A stretch of DNA of 64,000 nt from SFEL01 sp045603585. Lineage in GTDB: Bacteria; Bacillota; Clostridia; Christensenellales; CAG-138. The position numbers and the translations under genes are program-made. The stretch lies in NCBI GenBank assembly GCA_045603585.1, contig JAZUMK010000013.1, forward strand, positions 1 to 64,000, read 5' to 3'. Position 1 is the first letter of the stretch. Every line of letters starts with the position of its first letter. This document shows positions 17,394-25,615 of the stretch, in pieces. Below the pieces are notes generated by a model. It ran no database searches. It was not told where the DNA came from and saw only the letters and a list, made by a program, of their open reading frames with translations.

Positions 17394-18077
17394 ATGGTAG
17401 AGTTTGAAAAGCTGTACAATGAAATATTCGCAATTCTATCCCTCAAGTATTTCTGGAGGGACTATTGTGATGGCTATGCCAAGGGAGAAAGCCCGGATTG
17501 GTATAACGAAAAAGCATCCGTGGGCATTGAAATAACTCAGGCCATAATGCAGGAGGATGGGGAGGCCCAGAGCGTAGTGAATCAATATCTGGGACGGCTG
17601 AAAAGCGAGATCCCGGAGGATATTCTGCTGCGCTATGCGGGCAGGACTTACTTTTACAATGATCGTTTGTGGGCAATCATGCCGGAGGAGGGAGCCGAGG
17701 ATAAGCTTACCGCTTGCGAAAAGGCGGCATATCGCTTTGGAAAAAAGCTGGAGCGGCTCAATTCAAACTATACCGGATTTGATACGAATGCATTGTATTT
17801 GTATCTGCATGAATCCGATATCGGCGATGCCGAAATTGCAGATTTTATATGCAGGGCAGAGGAACTTCAGCATAGCTGCGGCCGTAAATTTGATATGGTG
17901 TTTCTCAATTGCGTAAATGCCATGCAGGTTATAGATCTGCATGACGGAACATGGGAAACCGTGCATATACCTGCCGATGCCCTTGCCTTTATGCGAACTG
18001 AGGCAGAGCAGCTTCGCAACAGCAGAGAGTGGCCGAATGGAACGGACTTTTCCTCGGCGAAAGTAAAGCTGCCGTAA
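17394..18077 (+). CDS. Hypothetical protein
   Basis: A 227-residue cytosolic protein from ATG 17394. A longer frame would begin at 17349, but that start lies against the upstream terminator and has no ribosome-binding site. No Shine-Dalgarno sequence precedes 17394 either, and a consensus -10 ends seven bases before it, so the message may be leaderless. Residues about 35-50 read SPDW followed after eight residues by GIEIT, loosely like a PD-(D/E)XK core, but a basic residue is missing. I assign no function. The gene is flanked by two terminators and is a single transcription unit. Confidence 0.65.
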   Translation: MVEFEKLYNEIFAILSLKYFWRDYCDGYAKGESPDWYNEKASVGIEITQAIMQEDGEAQSVVNQYLGRLKSEIPEDILLRYAGRTYFYNDRLWAIMPEEGAEDKLTACEKAAYRFGKKLERLNSNYTGFDTNALYLYLHESDIGDAEIADFICRAEELQHSCGRKFDMVFLNCVNAMQVIDLHDGTWETVHIPADALAFMRTEAEQLRNSREWPNGTDFSSAKVKLP

Positions 18078-18096
18078 AAACACATTACGCATAAAC

Positions 18097-18123
18097 AAAA
18101 CTGCTCACACAGAGCAGTTTTTA
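18097..18123. terminator. Intrinsic terminator
   Basis: AAAACTGCTC/GAGCAGTTTT ten-bp stem with a five-base loop and T-run. Confidence 0.9.
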
Positions 18124-18231
18124 ATATTGAGCGGAATTAACATATCTTTACAGGACATTCATTAATATTACTCTTTCATTTTTTATAAAAATATAGTACA
18201 ATTTTTTTAAGTAAAGACGAAGGAGCAGAAT

Positions 18232-18984
18232 ATGTTTAAATACTTCTGGCATTCAAAGGAAACCATACCCGAAGGGCTGGGCTTTGAGCTGTTTGGGCCG
18301 CTGCATATTGGCTGGCTGGCAGCTTCGGTGATTTTTTATGTATTTATGTGGCATTGGTATAAAAAACAGGATGAACAGCGCCGGCTGAAGTGCCGCAGAA
18401 TAGTTGCGCTTACAATGCTGTGCACCGAAATCGTTAAGACCGCCCTGCTGCTGATAACAAGAACATGGCTGCCCACATATATACCCCTTCAGCTTTGCAG
18501 TTTCAGCATTTATTTTTCCGTATGGCATGCGTTCAGGCCGAATAAGCTCAATACAGAGCTGTTGTATTCGCTGTCCTTTATCGGGGCACTGATGGCGCTG
18601 CTGTTCAGCAATTGGGCAATGATGCCTTTCTGGAACTATCATCATATTCAGAGCTTTATTACACATATACTCATCGTACTGTATCCCATACTGCTGCTTG
18701 CCGGCGGATACAGGCCGAATTATAAAATGCTTCCCAAATGTCTGCTGGTGGTGGTGCTGCTGGCCATACCGCTGTATTTCCTCAATAAGCTGTGGAATAC
18801 CAATTTCATGTTCCTGAACTGGGCAGATGTGGGCAATCCACTTTCCTTCTTTGAAGCCAGATGGGGAAGGCCATGGTATATTTTCAGCGCAATACCCATG
18901 CTCGCTGTGGCCTGGGTGCTTATGTATTTGCCCTGGGAGATAGCTAAAAAGCTGAATAAAAAAGAAAAACCTGCCGATATGTGA
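18232..18984 (+). CDS. YwaF-like integral membrane protein (TIGR02206-type)
   Basis: A 250-residue protein with six or seven predicted transmembrane helices and short loops. The family signature is visible: FGPLHIGW before the first helix, a Thr/Tyr-rich LPTYIPLQLCSFSIY segment in the middle and WGRPWYIF near the C-terminus. Function of the family is unknown. GAAGGAG precedes the ATG. It faces azlD tail to tail across a strong bidirectional terminator and has no operon partner. Confidence 0.8.
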   Translation: MFKYFWHSKETIPEGLGFELFGPLHIGWLAASVIFYVFMWHWYKKQDEQRRLKCRRIVALTMLCTEIVKTALLLITRTWLPTYIPLQLCSFSIYFSVWHAFRPNKLNTELLYSLSFIGALMALLFSNWAMMPFWNYHHIQSFITHILIVLYPILLLAGGYRPNYKMLPKCLLVVVLLAIPLYFLNKLWNTNFMFLNWADVGNPLSFFEARWGRPWYIFSAIPMLAVAWVLMYLPWEIAKKLNKKEKPADM

Positions 18985-19049
18985 TAATTCTGCGTAAGCA
19001 TTTCAAAAATGCGCTTTATGCAGCCGCTGCGGTCGATTTTACCGTATAC

Positions 19050-19080
19050 AAAAGCCCCGCTTTATCCAAGCGGGGCTTTT
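19050..19080. terminator. Bidirectional terminator
   Basis: AAAAGCCCCGCTT/AAGCGGGGCTTTT, a 13-bp perfect stem with five-base loop between two convergent genes. Confidence 0.93.
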
Positions 19081-19112
19081 GCTGCGTTTAATGTGCCGGG
19101 GAAACCGCTGCG

Positions 19113-19445
19113 CTATGCAAAAACGGTTTGTACCATTACCATGTAGGCAATGGTGCCCAGCGCAATGGAGAGCAGATTGTTGCGTTTCCACAGGTGAACA
19201 AGAGAGGTAACGGCAATTCCGATAAGGTAAGGCAAGCAGGTATCCAGAGCAGTAAAGCTGATATCCTTGATGCAATAGATCACAAGCGTTGCCATAATGG
19301 CCATGGGAAGAACCTTGCCAAGATACCGGATAACAGGGGGCACTTCACGGCCGCGGAATACGAGAAACGGAAGCGCACGCTCAAAAAAAGTACATGCGGC
19401 GCAAATTGCAATGATTAAAACGGAACGGGTGACGTTGATATCCAT
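19113..19445 (-). CDS. azlD: AzlD-type branched-chain amino acid transport subunit
   Basis: Small (110 residues) membrane partner of AzlC, with four hydrophobic helices. Typical features are RALPFLVFRGREVPPVIRYLG near the N-terminus and LPYLIGIAVTSLVHLWKRN later. AzlCD proteins export or transport branched-chain amino acids. Its start codon overlaps the azlC stop (TAATG), giving translational coupling. Confidence 0.9.
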   Translation of the reverse strand: MDINVTRSVLIIAICAACTFFERALPFLVFRGREVPPVIRYLGKVLPMAIMATLVIYCIKDISFTALDTCLPYLIGIAVTSLVHLWKRNNLLSIALGTIAYMVMVQTVFA

Positions 19446-20143
19446 TATGCGGCCTCCTTTTCCGTTGCAATGGTGTGACGCAGCATTGTCAAAGCTGCTA
19501 CCGTGATAATAAGCGAGGGGAGAATAAAGTTATCGGGGCCGAAGATCAGCAGGCAGATGATTGCGGAAAACACGGCAACCACGGCAGGCAGACGGCTGAC
19601 AGCATCCTTCAGCTGATCAAGCAATATCGTAACAAACAGTGCGGTCAGGGCGAAATCCACGCCTGTCATATCTATGGTGATAAGTGAACCTATCAGGCTG
19701 CCCAGTACGCAGGAAACCGTCCAATACAGCAGGGTCAAAGTGGCGGTAAATACAAAGGTCCACTTTTCATCCATGCCTTCGTCTATCTTTGCGGCGCAAT
19801 GCAGCGAATAGTTTTCATCGGTCAGGGAATAGATCAGATAGTATTTCCACAATCCAAAATTGCGGAATTTTTCGATCAGGGAAATTCCGTAGAAAATATG
19901 ACGGCTGTTGACCAACAGGGCCATTACGGCCACCGTTACATATGAAACGGAAGAGGTAAAAAGAGAGATCATCAAAAACTGCAGGGAGCCGGCAAACACA
20001 AAAAAACAGGTGGCGCCTGTCCAAATGGCATTGTATCCGGCATTTTGCATCAGTACTCCATAGGCCAGACCAAGGGGAAGGAATCCGGCAAAGATGGGCA
20101 AACTGTGCCGCAGAGCATAGGTAAAGGATTTTTTCAGCTGCAT
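19445..20143 (-). CDS. azlC: AzlC-family branched-chain amino acid permease
   Basis: A 232-residue inner-membrane protein of the AzlC/YgaZ family. It has the N-terminal LPIFAGFLPLGLAYGVL segment, FAGSLQFLMISL, and the conserved NSRHIFYGISL with a following DENYSL loop. About six to seven membrane helices are visible. It forms an operon with azlD and probably exports branched-chain amino acids. No T-box fits in the short upstream region. Confidence 0.93.
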   Translation of the reverse strand: MQLKKSFTYALRHSLPIFAGFLPLGLAYGVLMQNAGYNAIWTGATCFFVFAGSLQFLMISLFTSSVSYVTVAVMALLVNSRHIFYGISLIEKFRNFGLWKYYLIYSLTDENYSLHCAAKIDEGMDEKWTFVFTATLTLLYWTVSCVLGSLIGSLITIDMTGVDFALTALFVTILLDQLKDAVSRLPAVVAVFSAIICLLIFGPDNFILPSLIITVAALTMLRHTIATEKEAA

Positions 20144-20337
20144 ATCAATATTTTCTCCGGTTCATTAGCTAAATGATACAAAATCAATGATACAAAAAAG
20201 TTCTCTGATATGCAAGGCAAATTCAATCGATATTTACTATATTCCATGCTGACGGATTAACCGTAGTAAAAAGGGCATTGGTATGGTATGATTTATGTGC
20301 CTTACAGGCGTTTTTTGAATTTTTGTGGAGGATAGTT

Positions 20338-20790
20338 ATGATAAAGCTGCTTTTTGTTTGCCATGGGAATATTTGCCGCAGCCCCATGGCGGAATATGTT
20401 ATGAAGGATATGGTAAGCAAGGCGGGCTTGGAGCATATGTTCCATATTGAATCCGCAGCCACAAGCACAGATGAAATAGGTAATCCCGTATATCCGCCCG
20501 CAAGGAAAAAGCTTGCGGAGCACGGCATTGACTGCCGTGGACATGCAGCCCGCCGTCTTGAGAAAAGGGACTATGATGAATTTGATATGCTGATAGGTAT
20601 GGACGATGCCAATATACGCAATATGCGGCGAATCTGCGGCGGCGAGGATAAAATATCCATGCTGCTGGATTATACAAACAGGCCGGGCAGCGTTGCGGAT
20701 CCGTGGTATACCGGTGATTTTGAGGCAACATGGAAGGATGTAAACCGTGGATGCAAGGGACTTTTGGACAGCATACTGAAAGATAGGTAA
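20338..20790 (+). CDS. Low-molecular-weight protein-tyrosine phosphatase
   Basis: A 150-residue cytosolic phosphatase. ATG 20338 follows GTGGAGG; a frame extension to 20278 has no such site. The P-loop is VCHGNICRSP (C-x5-R-S) starting near residue 8, with the His variant of CxGNxCRS. The general acid loop DPWY is present near residue 120. Such enzymes in Clostridia act on phosphotyrosine or phosphoarginine of proteins; the substrate here is unknown. It is monocistronic by spacing. Confidence 0.93.
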   Translation: MIKLLFVCHGNICRSPMAEYVMKDMVSKAGLEHMFHIESAATSTDEIGNPVYPPARKKLAEHGIDCRGHAARRLEKRDYDEFDMLIGMDDANIRNMRRICGGEDKISMLLDYTNRPGSVADPWYTGDFEATWKDVNRGCKGLLDSILKDR

Positions 20791-20817
20791 TACGGGGCGG
20801 AAATATTCGATATTTGA

Positions 20818-20860
20818 GCCTTTTTGCAGTATTAACAATTAGTTTAATATGCAGAAAGGC
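20818..20860. repeat. Imperfect inverted repeat upstream of the SpoIID-dockerin gene
   Basis: GCCTTTTTGCAGTATTAA and TTAATATGCAGAAAGGC form a long hairpin with one mismatch and one bulge. No T-run follows on either strand, so it is not a standard terminator. It could be an operator or a remnant of a small inverted-repeat element. Confidence 0.6.
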
Positions 20861-20929
20861 GCTGTATGGTTTAAAATAATATAAAAGTACAATAATTATT
20901 GATGTATCAACTGTATTCGGAGGAAATAA

Positions 20930-22687
20930 ATGGGACGACCCAAGAAACTCACAGCGGTTTTATTGACGCTGATATTGCTCCTTCCCATGGTGCCTGCCAG
21001 GGCGGCGGTGTTCCATTCGGACGTGAGGGTTATGCTTTCTACGGGAAAGGGAAGAGAACTTGCCTTTACTCCCGTGGGGGAATTTACCCTGCAGGAAGAT
21101 GAGGATATAAAGGTGGGAAATGAGGAGCTTACAGTCAGGGCTGTGGGCGGTCAGGTATCCATAACCTTCGGCGATGACACCGTCACCGCCCCTTCGCTGA
21201 CCCTTCTCAGCGAAAATTACGGACAAACCACCGACTATATTCGTCTGGTAAACAGCGAACACGGTACCTGCACATATCTTGGCAATATGACGTTCGACGT
21301 ATATGAAGGCAGGCTCAGGGCAAGAAATCAGCTCCCCATTGAGCAGTACCTTTACGGCGTGGTTCCCCACGAGATGAGCAATTCCTTCCCCGTGGAGGCG
21401 CTGAAGGCTCAGGCGGTATGTGCCCGCAGCTATGTTATGGGCTATTGCTCCAGATATTCCACCCGCTCCTACGATATCCGCGATACCTCAAGCGATCAGG
21501 TTTATCGGGGCTATGCCAGCAAGAATACCCGCGCAATAGCGGCGGTGGATGCCACCGCAGGCCAGGTGCTTACCTATGAAGGAAATATCATAGAAGCCTA
21601 TTATTCCGCATCCAATGGCGGACAGACTGAGCGCACCGGCAACGTATGGGAAAATGACCTTCCTTATTACACTCACGCGGATGACCCCTACGATCTTAAA
21701 AATGATTCCAGCATAGAGGAAAAGTCCTTTATACCGGAAAAATACAACGAAACCACATTGAAGTTCATGGATCCCGCTGTTCGCTTTGCCTTGGAACAGG
21801 CAGCCTACGATAAGACCGGCAGGGAAGTGGAGCTTATTGCCACGGTGTCCGTAGTTCCCACGTCACCTGAATACGATGCGCCCAGCCGCAGCTATACCGA
21901 GGCGGATGTGACCCTTGTGGTCGGATACGCCGATGAGGAAACCGGCGAGCAAAAGCAGGGACAGGTAACGGTAACCCTTACCCTGTCAGAGCTGGGCTTT
22001 GGCAGCTTTGAAAACACCATGGGCCGCATGAAGGCCAGCAAAACAAGGCTCAGATTGTTTGGCGCTGAGCGAGGCGAGTATTCATACATAAATGAAAAAT
22101 ATCCCGGCTGGTTCCTTACCTCCCGCAGATACGGCCATGGCATAGGCCTTTCCCAGCGCAGCGCCCAGGAGAGGGCAAGGGCAGGCCAGACCTACGATGA
22201 AATCACTTCCTTCTATTATGTAGGTACAAGCCTTGATACCATCGGCACCTACGAAACCGCTCCGGAGCTGGATGGCGGAAAGTACAAGGTGCGCAGCTGG
22301 GGCATAAGCGATATCAAGCCCGGCACAATGGCGGAAGACCTTCTCGAGGAGCTGGAATCCGAAGGAACGCTGACGGCGGTGGACGATGAGGGCGGAGCAA
22401 AGACACATCCTCTTGCAACAGGCGACTTTGTTCGCACCACATACGGCGAAGGACATCATTTCTTTGATTTGCCAATAGTGATCTTCGGCGACCTGGATGG
22501 AGACGGAGAGGTGGGCACAAAGGATGATATCAATGCTTTGCAGGAGCATCTGCTGCGTATCCAGCTTATATCCGGCCCCTACCTTAAGGCGGCGGACGTA
22601 AACCATGACGGTGAAGTTGACCTTAAGGATATGATAAAGATAATTCGCTATTCGCAGGGAGATGAAAAGATCTCCCAGGAGGATTAG
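20930..22687 (+). CDS. SpoIID/LytB-domain protein with a C-terminal dockerin
   Basis: A 585-residue secreted protein. A signal peptide ends near residue 25 (MVPARA/AV). The SpoIID/LytB domain follows, with YLYGVVPHEM, ALKAQAVCARSYV, YYSASNGGQT and GHGIGLSQRSAQERA. SpoIID proteins are lytic transglycosylases that cut glycan strands denuded by amidases during engulfment; LytB-type relatives act on vegetative walls. After a linker, residues about 518-580 hold two calcium-loop repeats (GDLDGDGEVG..DD and ADVNHDGEVDLKD), a type I dockerin. The next gene encodes a membrane-anchored cohesin, so this enzyme is probably held at the cell surface or septum through it. AGGAGG for that gene lies inside this one's last codons. 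Confidence 0.88.
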   Translation: MGRPKKLTAVLLTLILLLPMVPARAAVFHSDVRVMLSTGKGRELAFTPVGEFTLQEDEDIKVGNEELTVRAVGGQVSITFGDDTVTAPSLTLLSENYGQTTDYIRLVNSEHGTCTYLGNMTFDVYEGRLRARNQLPIEQYLYGVVPHEMSNSFPVEALKAQAVCARSYVMGYCSRYSTRSYDIRDTSSDQVYRGYASKNTRAIAAVDATAGQVLTYEGNIIEAYYSASNGGQTERTGNVWENDLPYYTHADDPYDLKNDSSIEEKSFIPEKYNETTLKFMDPAVRFALEQAAYDKTGREVELIATVSVVPTSPEYDAPSRSYTEADVTLVVGYADEETGEQKQGQVTVTLTLSELGFGSFENTMGRMKASKTRLRLFGAERGEYSYINEKYPGWFLTSRRYGHGIGLSQRSAQERARAGQTYDEITSFYYVGTSLDTIGTYETAPELDGGKYKVRSWGISDIKPGTMAEDLLEELESEGTLTAVDDEGGAKTHPLATGDFVRTTYGEGHHFFDLPIVIFGDLDGDGEVGTKDDINALQEHLLRIQLISGPYLKAADVNHDGEVDLKDMIKIIRYSQGDEKISQED

Positions 22688-22691
22688 AAAT

Positions 22692-23912
22692 ATGAAGGGT
22701 AACAAGATTTTTGCAATAATCACCGCGCTTGTAATGGCGCTGCTGCCTGCGGCCGCATTTGCCGCAGTTGAAGCCGCAGTTGCAGCGGATAAAACCACTG
22801 TTACGGCAGGCGACGTGGTGGAGGTTACCATCACCGTTTCAGGCAAGGAGCTTGCTGCGGTGGAGGGCGTATATACCTACGACCCTGCAGTGCTCACCTA
22901 TACCGAAAGCGAAGGCGGCGCATCCGATGGCTTTATCAGCATGATATCCGCCGAAAAGGACGGCGCCGATTCCCTCAGCGCACGCATAAAGTTTACCGCT
23001 GCCAGCGCAGGCAATGCCGAAGTATCCTTTGATATTACAAAGGCGCTGGACTATGACGGCGAGGATGCCGGCAGCACAAAGGGCAGCGTTGCCATAACCG
23101 TACAGGCGGCTCCCGCTTCCGCAGAGCCCACCCCCGAGCCCCTTAATTACGCAGCTGAGGGTGTTGCGGCTGTGAATCTTGCTTCTGAGCAGCCCATGTA
23201 CATATGGCGCACCCTTGAAAACGTGACTATTCCTTCCAAATACGCCGAAACCACTCTTGATTATCACGGGGAAACCGTTGCTGCGGCTACCGTTGCGGAT
23301 TCCGATGCGCCCATTCTGCTGTATCTTTCGGATGCAACCGGCGAAGAGGGCGGCTATTATGTATACAATGCTGAAAAAGATATCCTTTACCCTTACCAGA
23401 CGGTAAATTCCGTATCCAAGTCATACATTCTGCTTCAACCGGATGGCAGCGTAGCCCTTCCCGCAGGCTTCAGCGAAACTACCATAACCATAGATGAAAA
23501 GGCTGTGCCCGCATGGGTATCTCAAGATGCACAGGGAGATGTATATCTGCTTTATGGCCGCAACCCCGACGGCGAGGTGGGCTATTATCTGTACAATCCT
23601 CAGGACGAATCCCTTCAGCGCTATGCCGTTATGCCTGCCCGCCCCACCCAGCCTGTGCTGCCCGAGGTGGAGGAATCCGTTCCGGTTGAGGAGCAGCCTG
23701 CTGAAGAGGAGAGCATGTTCTCAGGCGACGGCGTAACTCTCAGCAAGCCTGTGTTTTACGGAATATGCGGCGCAGCAGCTGCGCTGGCAATAGCCGTTAT
23801 AGCAATGGCGGTATCCAATGCCCGGGAAAAGGCACGCCGCAAGCGCAGAGCAGAACAGCGCAGGGCAGAGCGCAAGAGGATGATCGCGGAAGAAACAGAA
23901 GAAAAAGCATAA
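22692..23912 (+). CDS. Cohesin-domain protein with a C-terminal membrane anchor
   Basis: A 406-residue exported protein starting at ATG 22692 behind AGGAGG, four bases after the SpoIID-dockerin stop. It has a signal peptide to about residue 24 and a cohesin-like beta-sandwich at about 28-145, showing AGDVVEVTITVSG, YTYDPAVLTY and AGNAEVSF. A Pro/Thr/Glu linker follows, then a beta-rich region of about 180 residues with repeated tyrosine-rich units (GGYYVYNAEKDILYPY, GYYLYNPQDESLQRY). Last come an acidic linker, one transmembrane helix (about 350-372) and a highly basic cytoplasmic tail. It should display a dockerin-binding module outside the membrane. Partnership with the upstream dockerin is inferred from the operon. 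Confidence 0.8.
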   Translation: MKGNKIFAIITALVMALLPAAAFAAVEAAVAADKTTVTAGDVVEVTITVSGKELAAVEGVYTYDPAVLTYTESEGGASDGFISMISAEKDGADSLSARIKFTAASAGNAEVSFDITKALDYDGEDAGSTKGSVAITVQAAPASAEPTPEPLNYAAEGVAAVNLASEQPMYIWRTLENVTIPSKYAETTLDYHGETVAAATVADSDAPILLYLSDATGEEGGYYVYNAEKDILYPYQTVNSVSKSYILLQPDGSVALPAGFSETTITIDEKAVPAWVSQDAQGDVYLLYGRNPDGEVGYYLYNPQDESLQRYAVMPARPTQPVLPEVEESVPVEEQPAEEESMFSGDGVTLSKPVFYGICGAAAALAIAVIAMAVSNAREKARRKRRAEQRRAERKRMIAEETEEKA

Positions 23913-23920
23913 ATAATGAC

Positions 23921-23957
23921 AATGCAAAAAAAGTGGGCGTTGCCCACTTTTTTGCAT
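23921..23957. terminator. Bidirectional terminator
   Basis: GTGGGC-GTT-GCCCAC core extended by A7/T6 and ATGC/GCAT arms between two convergent genes. Confidence 0.9.
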
Positions 23958-25030
23958 TATATAAGCTTGTGCGCTCCGTACTTTTCCGAAAGGCACAGCC
24001 AACCGGGACGATAAAACGGCGCGGTGTTTTGAAAGCTTATTCCGCCAAGGCCGTATTCCTCAACCATATCCAGCCTTGCGGATATACTGCGGGGGTCGTG
24101 AAACCAAACCGTGTGCTGGCTGCCGGCGCTGTCGTAATAGCTGAAATGGGGCGCCTGCGCAGTATCATCATAGAGTATGTCCGCAAAATTATTATACGCA
24201 AGGATAGAGGCCTGATTGAGGTATACGGCGTGAAGCGTGCCGCTTTGACAGGACAGCTTCCAGTTGTATCCGATGGAAGGGATACCCAAAAGTATTCTTT
24301 CGGCCGGAATCGCTTTTGCTGTCTGCTCGATCATTTGCCGCATTTCGCCAACAGGACATACAGGCGTGGGATGCTTGCAGGTGTTTTCTTTTTCCCATGG
24401 CAGAATAATGGCATAGTCCGCCCATTCCAAAGGGAGGGAGGGGATATTTCCGGATCGGTATACGCTTATCAGCAGGGCGAGATTATGTTTGTGTAATATG
24501 TCGCTCAGGGTACGGACAAAGGCAGAGTAAGCGGAAATATCTTGGGTACATACGGATGAAATATCCAGATTTACGCCCCAATATCCTCTATTTATGAGAT
24601 GGCGGATAAGGAGGTTCAGGGGGGAGCTTTCCGCATCTTTATCAGGCAGCATATTGTGAACGGCAGCTTCGTCTTTGCAGGAAAGCGCCATAATGGGAGC
24701 GACACCTCCAGCGACGGTATGACGGACAATGGAAGCATCATTGGGAAACTCAATGCTGCCGTCTGAAAGAACATGGGCAGAGCAAACAGTGGCATATGTA
24801 AGATAAGGGGCGATATTTGAAAGAACCGCTTCACCCATAATAGGCAAAATAGGGCCATGTACGATTATTTTGCGCTTTGGCTTGCTTTTGTCCGGGATTA
24901 TAAGTGTCTGCCCTATTACGGGTTTGGTATGGGGGTCAAGCTGATTGAATGCGGACAGGTCGGCAGGGGATATGTGATGAGCCGCGGCAATGGAGATAAG
25001 GCTGTCGCCGTACTTTACGGTATAAAGCAT
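23957..25030 (-). CDS. LysM-GH18 protein (SleL/YaaH-like) lacking the catalytic Glu
   Basis: A 357-residue protein with one LysM at residues 1-46 (YTVKYGDSLISIA through TLIIP) and a GH18 chitinase-like barrel from about 58 to the end. It resembles spore cortex-lytic N-acetylglucosaminidases of the SleL/YaaH group, which reach spores through LysM without a signal peptide; none is present here. The GH18 signature, normally D-G-x-x-x-D-x-E, reads W151-G-V-N-L-D156-I-S158, so the general acid Glu is Ser. It may bind glycan without cutting it. AAGGAGG precedes the start. Confidence 0.82.
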   Translation of the reverse strand: MLYTVKYGDSLISIAAAHHISPADLSAFNQLDPHTKPVIGQTLIIPDKSKPKRKIIVHGPILPIMGEAVLSNIAPYLTYATVCSAHVLSDGSIEFPNDASIVRHTVAGGVAPIMALSCKDEAAVHNMLPDKDAESSPLNLLIRHLINRGYWGVNLDISSVCTQDISAYSAFVRTLSDILHKHNLALLISVYRSGNIPSLPLEWADYAIILPWEKENTCKHPTPVCPVGEMRQMIEQTAKAIPAERILLGIPSIGYNWKLSCQSGTLHAVYLNQASILAYNNFADILYDDTAQAPHFSYYDSAGSQHTVWFHDPRSISARLDMVEEYGLGGISFQNTAPFYRPGWLCLSEKYGAHKLI

Positions 25031-25101
25031 ACAAAAAGGCCTCCTTGCAAAGGTTTATATCAATAACCTTATGCAGGAAGGCCAAGCCTGATTACATATG
25101 A

Positions 25102-25467
25102 TCAATCCACGGTGAGACCAAAACAGCTGTTGCCGCCCATAAATCCGCCGTTTTCGTCCAGCGTGCCATAGGATTCCAGCTCCGGCATTTTTGCAAGGCG
25201 GTTGTTTTCTATGATGGGCAATTCATCGGCAAGCATATTGCAAAATTCCTTATTCGCAAGTATGCGGCGATGAACATTGCGCATAAAGCTGAGCCCGCCG
25301 CCCATTATTACTATTATGTACATGTCATCAACGATACCGCCGGAGAGGATAAGCCCGGTAATATCGGACTGGGAGAAGCTTTTCAGGAAAAGCTTCATGC
25401 ATTCTTCGGGAGAGGTAAGCTTATTGACAGGGATACGCATGCCCAATGCAAAGCGAGCGATATACAT
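25102..25467 (-). CDS. Hypothetical protein
   Basis: A 121-residue soluble protein that I do not recognise. AAAGGAAATGG lies before the ATG. A small alpha/beta fold is suggested by alternating hydrophobic strands (DITGLILSGGIV, YIIVIMGGG) and a glycine-rich C-terminus (GGFMGGNSCFG). It lies upstream of the LysM-GH18 gene on the same strand with about 70 bp between them. Confidence 0.6.
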   Translation of the reverse strand: MYIARFALGMRIPVNKLTSPEECMKLFLKSFSQSDITGLILSGGIVDDMYIIVIMGGGLSFMRNVHRRILANKEFCNMLADELPIIENNRLAKMPELESYGTLDENGGFMGGNSCFGLTVD

Positions 25468-25538
25468 GGTTTGCCCATTTCCTTTCGCTTGGAAATAATC
25501 ATACCTGATTATCCCATAAACCCCTCATATCCGCAATA

Positions 25539-25567
25539 GTTACAATTGTTGGCATATGTGATATAAT
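25539..25567 (+). promoter_or_regulatory. Promoter for the MBL gene
   Basis: GTTACA at 25539-25544, 17-bp spacer, TATAAT at 25562-25567. Confidence 0.5.
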
Positions 25568-25615
25568 TAATATACAAAATTGCCGCTATGGGCTTTATGC
25601 AGGGAGGAAACAACA

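Noticed and set aside
20144..20337. T-box leader for azlCD
   Set aside because: Region is short, AT-rich and lacks a T-box sequence or terminator/antiterminator pair.
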